Positions 6,008-12,982 of a DNA stretch of 13,015 nucleotides are shown here, one piece after another. Source of the DNA: CALJUZ01 sp003387805 (lineage in GTDB: Bacteria; Bacillota; Limnochordia; Limnochordales; ZCTH02-B6); contig CALJUZ010000070.1 of NCBI GenBank assembly GCA_937975235.1, positions 1 through 13,015 on the forward strand. Direction: 5' to 3'. Positions within the stretch are counted from its first letter, which is position 1; every line of letters begins with the position of its first letter. The position numbers and the translations under genes were made by a program. The notes below the pieces were generated by a model that saw only the letters and a list, made by a program, of their open reading frames with translations, was not told where the DNA came from and did not search any database.

Positions 6008-7582
6008 CTAACTTCTCCGCCCGGCCTCCAGGCCCCCGCTTCCCTCCGGGCGCCGCGCCAAATCGGCCGGCGGCACGGCGTACCAGCCCGCAAAGCACGC
6101 CAGGCAAAACTCGCCCGCGGCGGACTCGCCGTCAACGCCCGGTTCGCCCCGCCGGGCGCCCAACCCGGACCCGTCCCAGGGCCGGCCGTCCCGCGCAAAC
6201 GTCCCCTGCAGCTGCGCCGCCAAAGGCCCCGTGCCGCCGATGGCCCGCAGCAGCCCGTCCAGGGACAAAAACTTCAGCGAATCCGCGCCCACATGCTCGC
6301 GAATTTCCTCCTCGGTGCGTCCCGTGGCCACCAGCTCCGCTTCGTCGGCCGCGTCGATGCCGTACGGGCACGCGTGCCGAAAGGGCGGCGAGCTGATGCG
6401 CATGTGCACCTCTTTGGCCCCGGCGGCCCGCAGCAGCTCCGTCAGCCGCCGCGACGTGGTGCCCCGCACCACCGAGTCGTCCACCAAAACGACCCGCTGG
6501 CCCTCCACCACCTGCCGCACCGCGTTGAGGTTGACCAGCACGCCCTCCTCCCGGGCCTGGCGCGTCGGCTTGATGAACGTGCGGCCGATGTAGCGGTTTT
6601 TGATGAGCCCCACCTCGTACGGCAGCCCCGCCTCCTCGGCGTAGCCCGAAGCGGCCGCGATGGACGAATCGGGCACGCCGATGACCACGTCCGCGTCCGC
6701 CGGGTGTTCCCGGGCCAGCTCCCGGCCGAGGTTTTTCCGCACGATGTGCACGTTGCGGCCGTTGAGGTTGCTGTCGGGCCGGGCGAAATACACGTACTCG
6801 AACGAGCAGAGACGCGGCGGGCGGCTCTCCGGAGCCGGCCACGGGTGCACGCCGTCGTCGTCGATGAGCAGCACCTCGCCCGGCGCCACGTCCCGCACGA
6901 ACTCCGCGCCGATAGTGTCCAGCGCGCACGTTTCGGAAGCCACCACCCAGGCGGTGCGGCGGTTTTCCTCCAGCACCGGATCGCCCCCGCGCCACCACTC
7001 CAGCTTGCCGAGGCACAGCGGGCGGATGCCGTGCGGATCCCGGGCCGCCACCAGCTTGCCGGGCATGAGCCACACGCCTGCGTAGCCCCCTTCCACCGAC
7101 GCGAGGCTGACCCGCAGCGCGTCGGGCAGCGCCCGGTGGTAATGCCGGGCCAGCAAGTGGGCCACCACCTCGATGTCCACCCGGGTGTGGAAAATGGAAC
7201 CGTCTTCCTCCAGCTTTTCCCTGAGCCCCTCCGCGTTGGTCACCGCGCCGTTGCAGCAAAAGGCCAGCTCGCCCCGGCGGTGCCGCACGAACAGCGGCTG
7301 CAAATCCTCCCCGGACGCCGCCGTGCCGCCGCGGCGCAAGTACAGCGTGTGGCCGATGGCCGCGTCGCCGGCCATGCGCTCCAGCACGTCGGCGCTGAAC
7401 ACCTCGGACACGAGCCCGGCGCCTCTGTGCACCTGCAGCCGCCCGTTTTGGGCCACCGCCATGCCCGCGCCCTCCTGGCCGCGATGCTGCAAAGCCAGCA
7501 TGCCGTAATACGTCAGCCGGGCGGCTTGCGGATGTCCGTAAATGCCGAAGACGCCGCAGCGTTCGCGCGGGCGGTCGGTCAT
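6008..7582 (-). CDS. purF: Amidophosphoribosyltransferase, iron-sulfur type with atypical glutaminase pocket
   Basis: PurF makes phosphoribosylamine from PRPP and glutamine, the committed step. An 8-residue propeptide precedes nucleophile Cys9 (CGVFGIYG), then LQHRGQEGAG (31-40). The PRTase domain has VVLVDDSVVRGTTS (364-377). Cys259, Cys405, Cys493 and Cys496 (FCLACF) match the [4Fe-4S] ligands of the Bacillus enzyme. In the glutaminase domain, however, the usual GHxRY(S/A)TxG reads GHTLYLRRGG (77-86) and the usual HNGN reads CNGA (110-113); the Asp in TRVDIEV (133-139) is kept. A Gly/Arg-rich insert (about 449-489) precedes the CLAC motif, making 524 residues against the usual 470-505. ATG 7580-7582 overlaps the purL stop (ATGA), with AAGGAGG 7 nt upstream. 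Confidence 0.94.
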   Translation of the reverse strand: MTDRPRERCGVFGIYGHPQAARLTYYGMLALQHRGQEGAGMAVAQNGRLQVHRGAGLVSEVFSADVLERMAGDAAIGHTLYLRRGGTAASGEDLQPLFVRHRRGELAFCCNGAVTNAEGLREKLEEDGSIFHTRVDIEVVAHLLARHYHRALPDALRVSLASVEGGYAGVWLMPGKLVAARDPHGIRPLCLGKLEWWRGGDPVLEENRRTAWVVASETCALDTIGAEFVRDVAPGEVLLIDDDGVHPWPAPESRPPRLCSFEYVYFARPDSNLNGRNVHIVRKNLGRELAREHPADADVVIGVPDSSIAAASGYAEEAGLPYEVGLIKNRYIGRTFIKPTRQAREEGVLVNLNAVRQVVEGQRVVLVDDSVVRGTTSRRLTELLRAAGAKEVHMRISSPPFRHACPYGIDAADEAELVATGRTEEEIREHVGADSLKFLSLDGLLRAIGGTGPLAAQLQGTFARDGRPWDGSGLGARRGEPGVDGESAAGEFCLACFAGWYAVPPADLARRPEGSGGLEAGRRS

Positions 7583-10008
7583 GCCGGCGCCTCCTTCCGG
7601 GCCGCGGCCAGCGCCGCGGTGGAGCGCAGGATGAGGAGCCGCCCCGCCGCGTCGACGATGCGCAGCTCGCCGTCGGCCACGCGGCCCAGGATGCGGCAAG
7701 GCACGCCCGTGGCCGCGGCCAGCTCCGACACGGTCTGGGCCGCGTGCACCGGCGCCTCCACCACGATGCGGCCGTGGCTTTCGCTGAAAAGCGCCACCGA
7801 AGGCGGCCAGGTTTCCCCGTCGTCCCGCCCGTCCAGGCGGGATCCGCTGCCGTTGGGCTCGGCCCGGCCGCCGGGGCTGCGGCCGGCCGGCACCTCCCGG
7901 CCGGTCCCGGACGAATGACCGTTGGCCGCGCCGCGCCGGGCCCGGCCGCCGGGCTGCGCCGCGGCCGGCACCGAAACGTGGCAGCCGCCCGCGCCCGGCG
8001 CCGCGTGGATGCACATCTCCGCCAGCGCCACGGCCAAGCCGCCGTCGGCCACCGCGTGGGCGGCCGCCAGCAAACCGTGGTCCGTCAGCCGCTGCATCAG
8101 GTCGTACAGCAGCTTTTCCGATGCCAAGTCGGGTTTGGGCGGCGGGCCGGCCACGACGCCGTGCCACACCGCCGCGTACTCGCTGCCGCCCAGCTCCGCC
8201 CGGGTGCTCCCCAAAAGCAGCACTACGTGGCCGGCCCGCTGAAAACCCGCGGGCAGCGCCCGCTCGGCCGACGCCAGCACGCCCACCATGCCGATGATGG
8301 GCGTGGGTTGCACCGGCCGGCCGTCGGTCTCGTTGAAGAGGCTCACGTTGCCCCCCGTCACCGGCGTGCCCAGCCCCCGGCACGCCACGGCCATGCCGGT
8401 CAGGCTCCGCTCCAGCTGCCAGTAAATGTGCGGCTTTTCGGGGCTGCCGAAGTTGAGGCCGTTGGTGACGGCCACGGGCCTGGCGCCCGCGGCGGCCACC
8501 CGCCGGGCCGCGGCCGCCACGCACCCTTGCGTGCCGATGTACGGGTCGAGGAACACGTGGCGCCCGTTGCCGTAGGTGGTGACGGCGACGGCCGTTTCGT
8601 CGCCGGCCCCCCGGTCCCTCGAGCCGGCCTTCCCGGACGGCTTTCCCCCGGCCAAGTCGACCACGGCCGCGCCGGGGCCCGGCCCGTAAACGACCGTGGG
8701 CGAGCGCAGCAGCGCGTCCAGCACGGCGCCGTAATCGTCCGGCTCGGGCAGGCCGCCCATGGCGCCGGGGCCCTCGGGCTTCGCCATAGGCCGCACGTAG
8801 CACGGCGCGTCGTCGGCCAGCAGCCTGGCCGGCACTTCGGCCAGCACCGCCTGGCCGTCCCGCACCCGCACCATGCCGTCGTCGGTCACGACGCCGCAAA
8901 AGCCGTAGGTCAGCCCGTATTTGTCCAAAACGGCGGTGACTTCCGCTTCCCGCCCGGCCCGCACCACGGCCAGCATGCGCTCCTGGGTCTCCGAGAGCAT
9001 GACTTCGAAAGGCTCGATGGTGTCGTCGGCCTTCGGCACCCGGCTGACGTCGATTTCAATGCCGGTGCCGGCCCGGGCCGCCATCTCGCACGCGGACGAC
9101 GTGAAACCCGCCGCGCCCATGTCCTGCATGCCCGCCACGGCGCCGCTGCGCAGCAGCTCCAACGTCGCCTCCATCAGCCGCCGGCCCGCCTCGGGGTCGC
9201 CCTGCGGAATCGTCGGCACCGCCGCGGCCCCGGCCTCGCTGGCCGCCGCAGGCCCCTCCTGACCCTCCGCGGCGGCCGTCACCGACGCATCCAGCTCCTT
9301 GGACGCAAAGCTGGCCGAGCGCACGCCGTCGCGGCCGGTGGGCCGCCCGAAAACCAGCACCGGATTGCCCGGCCCTTCCGCCAGGCCTTTGGCCAGCGGC
9401 CCGTCGGCCACGCCCACGGCCATGGCGTTGACCAGGCAGTTGCTTTCGTAGCTGTCGTCAAACCGGATTTCGCTGGCCACGGCGGGCACACCCGCGCCGT
9501 CCGCGTAGTCCCGGACGCCGGCACGCACGCCTTCCAGCAGCTCTTGCTGGCGGGGCGCGCCCGGCCTGCCGAACCGCAGCGATTCCAGCACCGCCACGGG
9601 CCGCGCCCCCATGGTGAAAATGTCCCGCAAAATGCCGCCCACGCCCGTGGCGGCGCCGTGGTACGGCTCGACAAAGGAGGGATGATTGTGGGATTCGATC
9701 TTGAAGACCACCGTGCGCCGGCCTACCCGGACGGCGCCCGCGTTTTCGCCCGGTCCTTGCACAACCCGCTCGCCGGCCGTCGGCAGCCGCCGCAGCAGCG
9801 CGCGGGTGTTCTTGTAGCTGCAGTGCTCGGACCACATGACGCCGAACATCTCCAGCTCCAGCCCGTTGGGCTCCCGGCCCAGAAGATCGACGATGCGCCG
9901 GTACTCCCAGGCCGACAAGCCGACGTCGGACCAGACGCCCTGCTCGTCATCGGGCGGCGGCACCACGGCGTTGTCAGGTGCATCGGGCAAAATGTCGGCA
10001 GGTTTCAC
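7579..10008 (-). CDS. purL: FGAM synthase, PurL subunit (small, glutaminase-less type)
   Basis: PurL uses ATP and ammonia, normally channelled from PurQ, to convert FGAR to FGAM. Motifs in order: WSEHCSYKNTR (59-69), FKIESHNHPS (102-111), GAATGVGGILRD (118-129), SASFASKELD (231-240), MQDMGAAGFTSSACEMA (294-310), MLSETQERM (337-345), NGLNFGSPEKP (516-526), TGGNVSLFNE (551-560), ADGGLAVALAE (654-664) and ALFSESHGR (739-747). There is no C-terminal glutaminase domain, so PurQ and PurS would be needed, yet neither is adjacent. At 809 residues it exceeds the usual 740 or so through low-complexity stretches at about 245-268, 450-472 and 673-735. The QYDxxVxTxT segment expected near 435-445 is missing. 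The start is GTG (10006-10008), with GGGAGG 10 nt upstream abutting the purC stop. Confidence 0.95.
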   Translation of the reverse strand: MKPADILPDAPDNAVVPPPDDEQGVWSDVGLSAWEYRRIVDLLGREPNGLELEMFGVMWSEHCSYKNTRALLRRLPTAGERVVQGPGENAGAVRVGRRTVVFKIESHNHPSFVEPYHGAATGVGGILRDIFTMGARPVAVLESLRFGRPGAPRQQELLEGVRAGVRDYADGAGVPAVASEIRFDDSYESNCLVNAMAVGVADGPLAKGLAEGPGNPVLVFGRPTGRDGVRSASFASKELDASVTAAAEGQEGPAAASEAGAAAVPTIPQGDPEAGRRLMEATLELLRSGAVAGMQDMGAAGFTSSACEMAARAGTGIEIDVSRVPKADDTIEPFEVMLSETQERMLAVVRAGREAEVTAVLDKYGLTYGFCGVVTDDGMVRVRDGQAVLAEVPARLLADDAPCYVRPMAKPEGPGAMGGLPEPDDYGAVLDALLRSPTVVYGPGPGAAVVDLAGGKPSGKAGSRDRGAGDETAVAVTTYGNGRHVFLDPYIGTQGCVAAAARRVAAAGARPVAVTNGLNFGSPEKPHIYWQLERSLTGMAVACRGLGTPVTGGNVSLFNETDGRPVQPTPIIGMVGVLASAERALPAGFQRAGHVVLLLGSTRAELGGSEYAAVWHGVVAGPPPKPDLASEKLLYDLMQRLTDHGLLAAAHAVADGGLAVALAEMCIHAAPGAGGCHVSVPAAAQPGGRARRGAANGHSSGTGREVPAGRSPGGRAEPNGSGSRLDGRDDGETWPPSVALFSESHGRIVVEAPVHAAQTVSELAAATGVPCRILGRVADGELRIVDAAGRLLILRSTAALAAARKEAPA

Positions 10009-10023
10009 CGGGCGACGACCTCC

Positions 10024-10917
10024 CTATCTCAGCACGGCCCGCAGCCGCTCCAGCGCCTCCCGGTAGCGGGCGGCGCAGGCGGCCGCCACTTCCTCCGGCA
10101 GCGCCGGCGGCGGGGGCTCCTTGTTCCAGCCGATGGACTCCAAATAGTCCCGCACCGGCTGCTTGTCCAGACTGTCGATGGGCCGGCCCGCCACGTAGCG
10201 GTCCCGCGGCCAGAAGCGGCTGGAGTCCGGCGTGAACAGCTCGTCGATGACGATGATTTCATCGCCCAGCCGCCCGAACTCCAGTTTCGTGTCGGCCAGG
10301 ATGATGCCCGCCTCCGCCGCCTTCGCCGCCGCGAACTCGTACAGCCGGATGCTCGTATCCCGCAAGAAGGCCGCCGTCTCCGGGCCGTACAGCTCCACGA
10401 CTTTTTCGTAAGGCACGTTTTCGTCGTGGCCGTCGTCCACCTTCAGCGCGGGCGTGAAAATCGGCTCGGGCAAGGGACTGTTCAGCTCCAGCCCCGGCGG
10501 CAGCGGAATGCCGCACACGGTGCCGTCCCGCTGATACTCTTTCCACCCGGACCCGGCCAAGTAGCCCCGCACCACGCACTCCACGTCGATGCGCCGGGTC
10601 TTCTTGACGATCATGGAGCGGCCCGCGAGCTGCGCCTCGGCCTCCCGGGGCAGTCCCAGCTCCGACAGATCCATCGACACGAAGTGGTTGGGCGCGATGG
10701 GCGCCGTGGCCCGAAACCACAGCGCCGAAAGCTCCGTCAGCACCCGGCCTTTGCCGGGAATGCCTTCGGCGAACACCACGTCGAAGGCCGACAGCCGGTC
10801 CGAGGCCACCAGCAGCAGCCGGTCGCCCAGGTCGAACACTTCCCGCACCTTGCCCCGGTGCAGCAGCGGCAGACCAATGTGGCCGATTTCCTCCGTTGAC
10901 AGCAGCACGTCGGTCAT
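10024..10917 (-). CDS. purC: SAICAR synthetase
   Basis: PurC ligates aspartate to CAIR with ATP. The 297-residue protein belongs to the longer form of the family (Bacillus and E. coli enzymes are about 240). It shows HRGKVREVFDLGDRLLLVASD (20-40), a family N-terminus, then ECVVRGYLAGSGW (113-125), NSPLPEPIFTPALK (146-159), GHDENV (163-168) and ADTKLEFG (208-215), which are the signature regions for nucleotide and substrate binding. The ATG at 10915-10917 has GGAGG 8 nt upstream. It follows purB by 67 nt and its TAG stop directly precedes the purL ribosome site, so the two are probably translationally linked. No insert is seen. Confidence 0.97.
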   Translation of the reverse strand: MTDVLLSTEEIGHIGLPLLHRGKVREVFDLGDRLLLVASDRLSAFDVVFAEGIPGKGRVLTELSALWFRATAPIAPNHFVSMDLSELGLPREAEAQLAGRSMIVKKTRRIDVECVVRGYLAGSGWKEYQRDGTVCGIPLPPGLELNSPLPEPIFTPALKVDDGHDENVPYEKVVELYGPETAAFLRDTSIRLYEFAAAKAAEAGIILADTKLEFGRLGDEIIVIDELFTPDSSRFWPRDRYVAGRPIDSLDKQPVRDYLESIGWNKEPPPPALPEEVAAACAARYREALERLRAVLR

Positions 10918-10984
10918 GACTGCGTCCTCCTCGCCCGCAGGCCCGCTTTTCCCTTTTTCGGAGCGGCGTCCCCGCCGCCCCCTC

Positions 10985-12301
10985 CTAGAGAAGCCCCAGC
11001 CGCCGGAAAATCATGTCCACGTGGCGCACGTGGTACGCCGGGTCGAAGCACGCCTCGATCTGCTCGTCGCTCAGCCGCGCCCGCACCTCCGGGCGGCGGC
11101 GGATGCGGTCCATGAAGGTCACCGCCTCGCCCGCCGGTCGGCCGTATTCGGCCCACGCGGCCATGGCCTCCTCCTGGACGACGCGGTACGCGTCCTCCCG
11201 GGACATGCCGCTGTCCACCAGCGCCAGCAGCACCCGCTGCGAAAACACCAGGCCGCCGGTGCGCTCCAGGTTGAGGCGCATGTTTTCCGGATACACGTGC
11301 AGGCCGCGGAGCACCCGGTCGAACACGTTGAGCAAATAGTTGACGAGAATGGTGCTGTCGGGGATGATCACCCGTTCGGCCGACGAATGGCTGATGTCCC
11401 GTTCATGCCACAGCGGCACGTTGTCCAGCGCGGTCACGGCGTTGGCCCGCACCACCCGGGACAAGCCCGAAATCTGCTCGCACAGCCTCGGATTGCGCTT
11501 GTGCGGCATGGCCGAGCTGCCCTTCTGCCCGGCGGCGAAGGGTTCCTCCACTTCTCTCGTTTCCGTCTTCTGCAGGGCCCGGATCTCCGTGGCGAACTTG
11601 TCCAGGCTGGCCGCGATGAGCGCCAGCGCCGTCAAGTACTCGGCGTGGCGGTCCCGCTGCAAAATTTGCGTGGAAATCGGCGCCGGCTTCAGCCCCAGCC
11701 GGCGGCAGACCAATTCCTCCACCCGCGGATCGATGTTCGCGTACGTGCCGACGGCGCCCGAGATTTTGCCGACGCGGACGTTTTCCACCGCCCGGTCCCA
11801 GCGCTCCCGGTGGCGTTCGATTTCCTCCCGCCAAAGGGCCAGCTTCAGGCCGAAGGTCGTGGGCTCGGCGTGCACGCCGTGGGTGCGGCCGATCATGATG
11901 AGGTCCTTGTACTTGACCGCCAGCTCCCGCAGCGTGTTGGACACCCGCTCCAGGTCCTGCGCGATGATGCGGCCGGCGTCCACCATCAGGCTGGCCAGCG
12001 CCGTGTCCACCACGTCGGAGCTGGTCAGCCCGTAATGGAAATACCGCGCCGCGGGCCCGACGTGCTCGGCCACGCACGTGGTGAAGGCGATGACGTCGTG
12101 GTGCACTTCCGCCTCGATTTCCAGGATGCGCTCGACGCTGAACGCGGCCTTTTCCCGGATTTCGGCCGCCGCCTCCCGCGGGATGACGCCCAGCTCCGCC
12201 CAGGCGTCCACCGCCGCCAGCTCCACCTCCAGCCACCGCTGAAACTTCGTTTCCAGCGTCCACAGCCGCCCCATCTCGGGCCTGGTGTACCGTTCGATCA
12301 T
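10985..12301 (-). CDS. purB: Adenylosuccinate lyase
   Basis: PurB releases fumarate from SAICAR to give AICAR, and from adenylosuccinate to give AMP, so it serves both the IMP pathway and AMP synthesis. The 438 residues match the usual 430 or so. Visible motifs are EVHHDV (65-70), TSSDVVDTA (93-101), GRTHGVHAEPTTFG (138-151, containing the His expected to act in catalysis) and the fumarase/lyase signature GSSAMPHKRNP (261-271), whose flexible-loop Ser is the expected base. The ATG at 12299-12301 has AAGGAG 9 nt upstream. It lies 87 nt after purE, in the place where Bacillus operons carry purK first. Confidence 0.97.
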   Translation of the reverse strand: MIERYTRPEMGRLWTLETKFQRWLEVELAAVDAWAELGVIPREAAAEIREKAAFSVERILEIEAEVHHDVIAFTTCVAEHVGPAARYFHYGLTSSDVVDTALASLMVDAGRIIAQDLERVSNTLRELAVKYKDLIMIGRTHGVHAEPTTFGLKLALWREEIERHRERWDRAVENVRVGKISGAVGTYANIDPRVEELVCRRLGLKPAPISTQILQRDRHAEYLTALALIAASLDKFATEIRALQKTETREVEEPFAAGQKGSSAMPHKRNPRLCEQISGLSRVVRANAVTALDNVPLWHERDISHSSAERVIIPDSTILVNYLLNVFDRVLRGLHVYPENMRLNLERTGGLVFSQRVLLALVDSGMSREDAYRVVQEEAMAAWAEYGRPAGEAVTFMDRIRRRPEVRARLSDEQIEACFDPAYHVRHVDMIFRRLGLL

Positions 12302-12366
12302 CGTGGTCGGCTCCTTGCTTTGCTCTGGGCCGGGGCCTCCCCGCTCCGGCGGCGGCGCGGTGCCCG

Positions 12367-12383
12367 CCGGGCGCGGCGCCCGG
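12367..12383. other. 17-bp perfect GC palindrome in the purE-purB gap
   Basis: CCGGGCGC and GCGCCCGG flank a single central base, starting 6 bp after the purE stop codon. In the transcript it would fold as a 7-bp stem with a 3-nt loop. No T-run follows, so it is not an intrinsic terminator. It could shield the purE mRNA end or be a processing or pausing site; it could also be chance in such G+C-rich DNA. Confidence 0.35.
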
Positions 12384-12388
12384 GGGCG

Positions 12389-12895
12389 TCATTCCCCGGT
12401 CTCGGCCTTCAGCATTTCCTGCAGCCGCCGGTCGGCCGCGGCCGACTCCTGCGCGACTTCCTCTTTGTAATGCGCCAGCCGGGCCCGCAACTCCTGGTCC
12501 GCCAGCGCCAGCATTTGCACCGCCAGCAGGCCCGCGTTGCGGCCGGCGTTGATGCCCACCGTGGCCACGGGCACGCCCGGCGGCATCTGCACGATGCTGT
12601 AGAGGGCGTCCACGCCCCGCAGGGCGCCCGCCTCGATGGGCAGGCCGATGACCGGCAGCGTCGTCTGGGCCGCCACGACGCCGGGCAAATGCGCGGCCAG
12701 CCCCGCCGCGGCGATGATGACCTGCACGCCCCGCTGCGGCGCCTCCCGGACCCAGCGGGTCACCCGCTCGGGGGAACGGTGGGCCGAGGCCACCACCGCC
12801 TCCCACTCGACACCGAAGCCATCCAGTACGTCCGCGGCCTTCTTGACCTGCGGCCAGTCCGAATCGCTGCCCATGATAAGGCCGACTCTTGCCAT
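12389..12895 (-). CDS. purE: N5-CAIR mutase / AIR carboxylase catalytic subunit, class I PurE
   Basis: PurE makes CAIR. Class I enzymes rearrange N5-CAIR made by PurK; class II use CO2 directly. The 168-residue protein is class I by sequence: GSDSDWP (9-15), SAHRSP (37-42), AAAGLAAHLPG (62-72) and SIVQMPPGVPVATVGI, with a normal length. The class II features (SAHKT, AGRSNALS) are absent. Yet no purK lies next to it. The ATG at 12893-12895 was chosen because MARVGLIMGSDSD matches the family start and GGGAGG lies 10 nt upstream; an in-frame TTG at 12911-12913 would place that ribosome site inside the gene. It is the first gene of the operon. Confidence 0.96.
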   Translation of the reverse strand: MARVGLIMGSDSDWPQVKKAADVLDGFGVEWEAVVASAHRSPERVTRWVREAPQRGVQVIIAAAGLAAHLPGVVAAQTTLPVIGLPIEAGALRGVDALYSIVQMPPGVPVATVGINAGRNAGLLAVQMLALADQELRARLAHYKEEVAQESAAADRRLQEMLKAETGE

Positions 12896-12905
12896 GATGG
12901 ACAAA

Positions 12906-12911
12906 CCTCCC
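12906..12911 (-). promoter_or_regulatory. Ribosome binding site of purE
   Basis: GGGAGG on the minus strand is followed by 10 nt and the ATG at 12895. It selects this start over the upstream in-frame TTG. Confidence 0.75.
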
Positions 12912-12923
12912 AATTATATGGTG

Positions 12924-12953
12924 ATCATAAACCGCGACCGCCGCCGGGTGCAA
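12924..12953 (-). promoter_or_regulatory. Probable vegetative promoter of the purine operon
   Basis: On the minus strand TTGCAC (12948-12953) and TATGAT (12924-12929) are 18 bp apart, one mismatch each or nearly so from the sigma-A consensus. Transcription would begin near 12917, giving a leader of about 22 nt that just contains the purE ribosome site. That leaves no room for a purine riboswitch. I find no pair of CCGAAC-type PurR boxes in the roughly 60 bp upstream that remain in the window. A weak inverted repeat TATG-N5-CATA (12917-12929) overlaps the -10 region. Confidence 0.55.
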
Positions 12954-12959
12954 CCGCCC

Positions 12960-12982
12960 GGGCGCGGGTTCCGTGCGCGCCC
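12960..12982. other. Inverted repeat upstream of the pur promoter
   Basis: GGGCGCG (12960-12966) and CGCGCCC (12976-12982) are perfect 7-bp arms with a 9-bp spacer. The centre lies about 18 bp upstream of the -35 box, a possible operator position. It has no T-run on either side. Chance occurrence in G+C-rich sequence cannot be excluded. Confidence 0.3.

Noticed and set aside
6300..7400. Frameshift or pseudogene status of purF
   Set aside because: The frame is open throughout and all PRTase and Fe-S residues are intact. The odd glutaminase motifs can be explained by in-frame substitutions, so it is kept as a gene and the doubt is recorded as a finding.
6008..8899. 963-codon minus-strand frame suggesting a PurL-PurF fusion
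   Set aside because: The N-terminal 439 residues are purL read in the wrong frame. The true purF starts at 7582, with AAGGAGG 7 nt upstream and the ATGA overlap.
7744..10899. 1051-codon open frame on the plus strand opposite purL and purC
   Set aside because: It lies antisense to two clearly conserved genes, and its Arg/His/Pro/Ala-rich sequence matches no family. Long antisense frames are expected in very G+C-rich coding DNA.
12389..12913. Longer purE beginning at TTG 12911-12913
   Set aside because: The codon lies in the ribosome binding site and the six extra residues are not family-like.
12913..12918. Perfect TATAAT as the purE -10 box
   Set aside because: A start about 7 bp downstream would remove most of the purE ribosome site, and no -35 lies at 16-18 bp. 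TATGAT at 12924-12929 with TTGCAC fits better.
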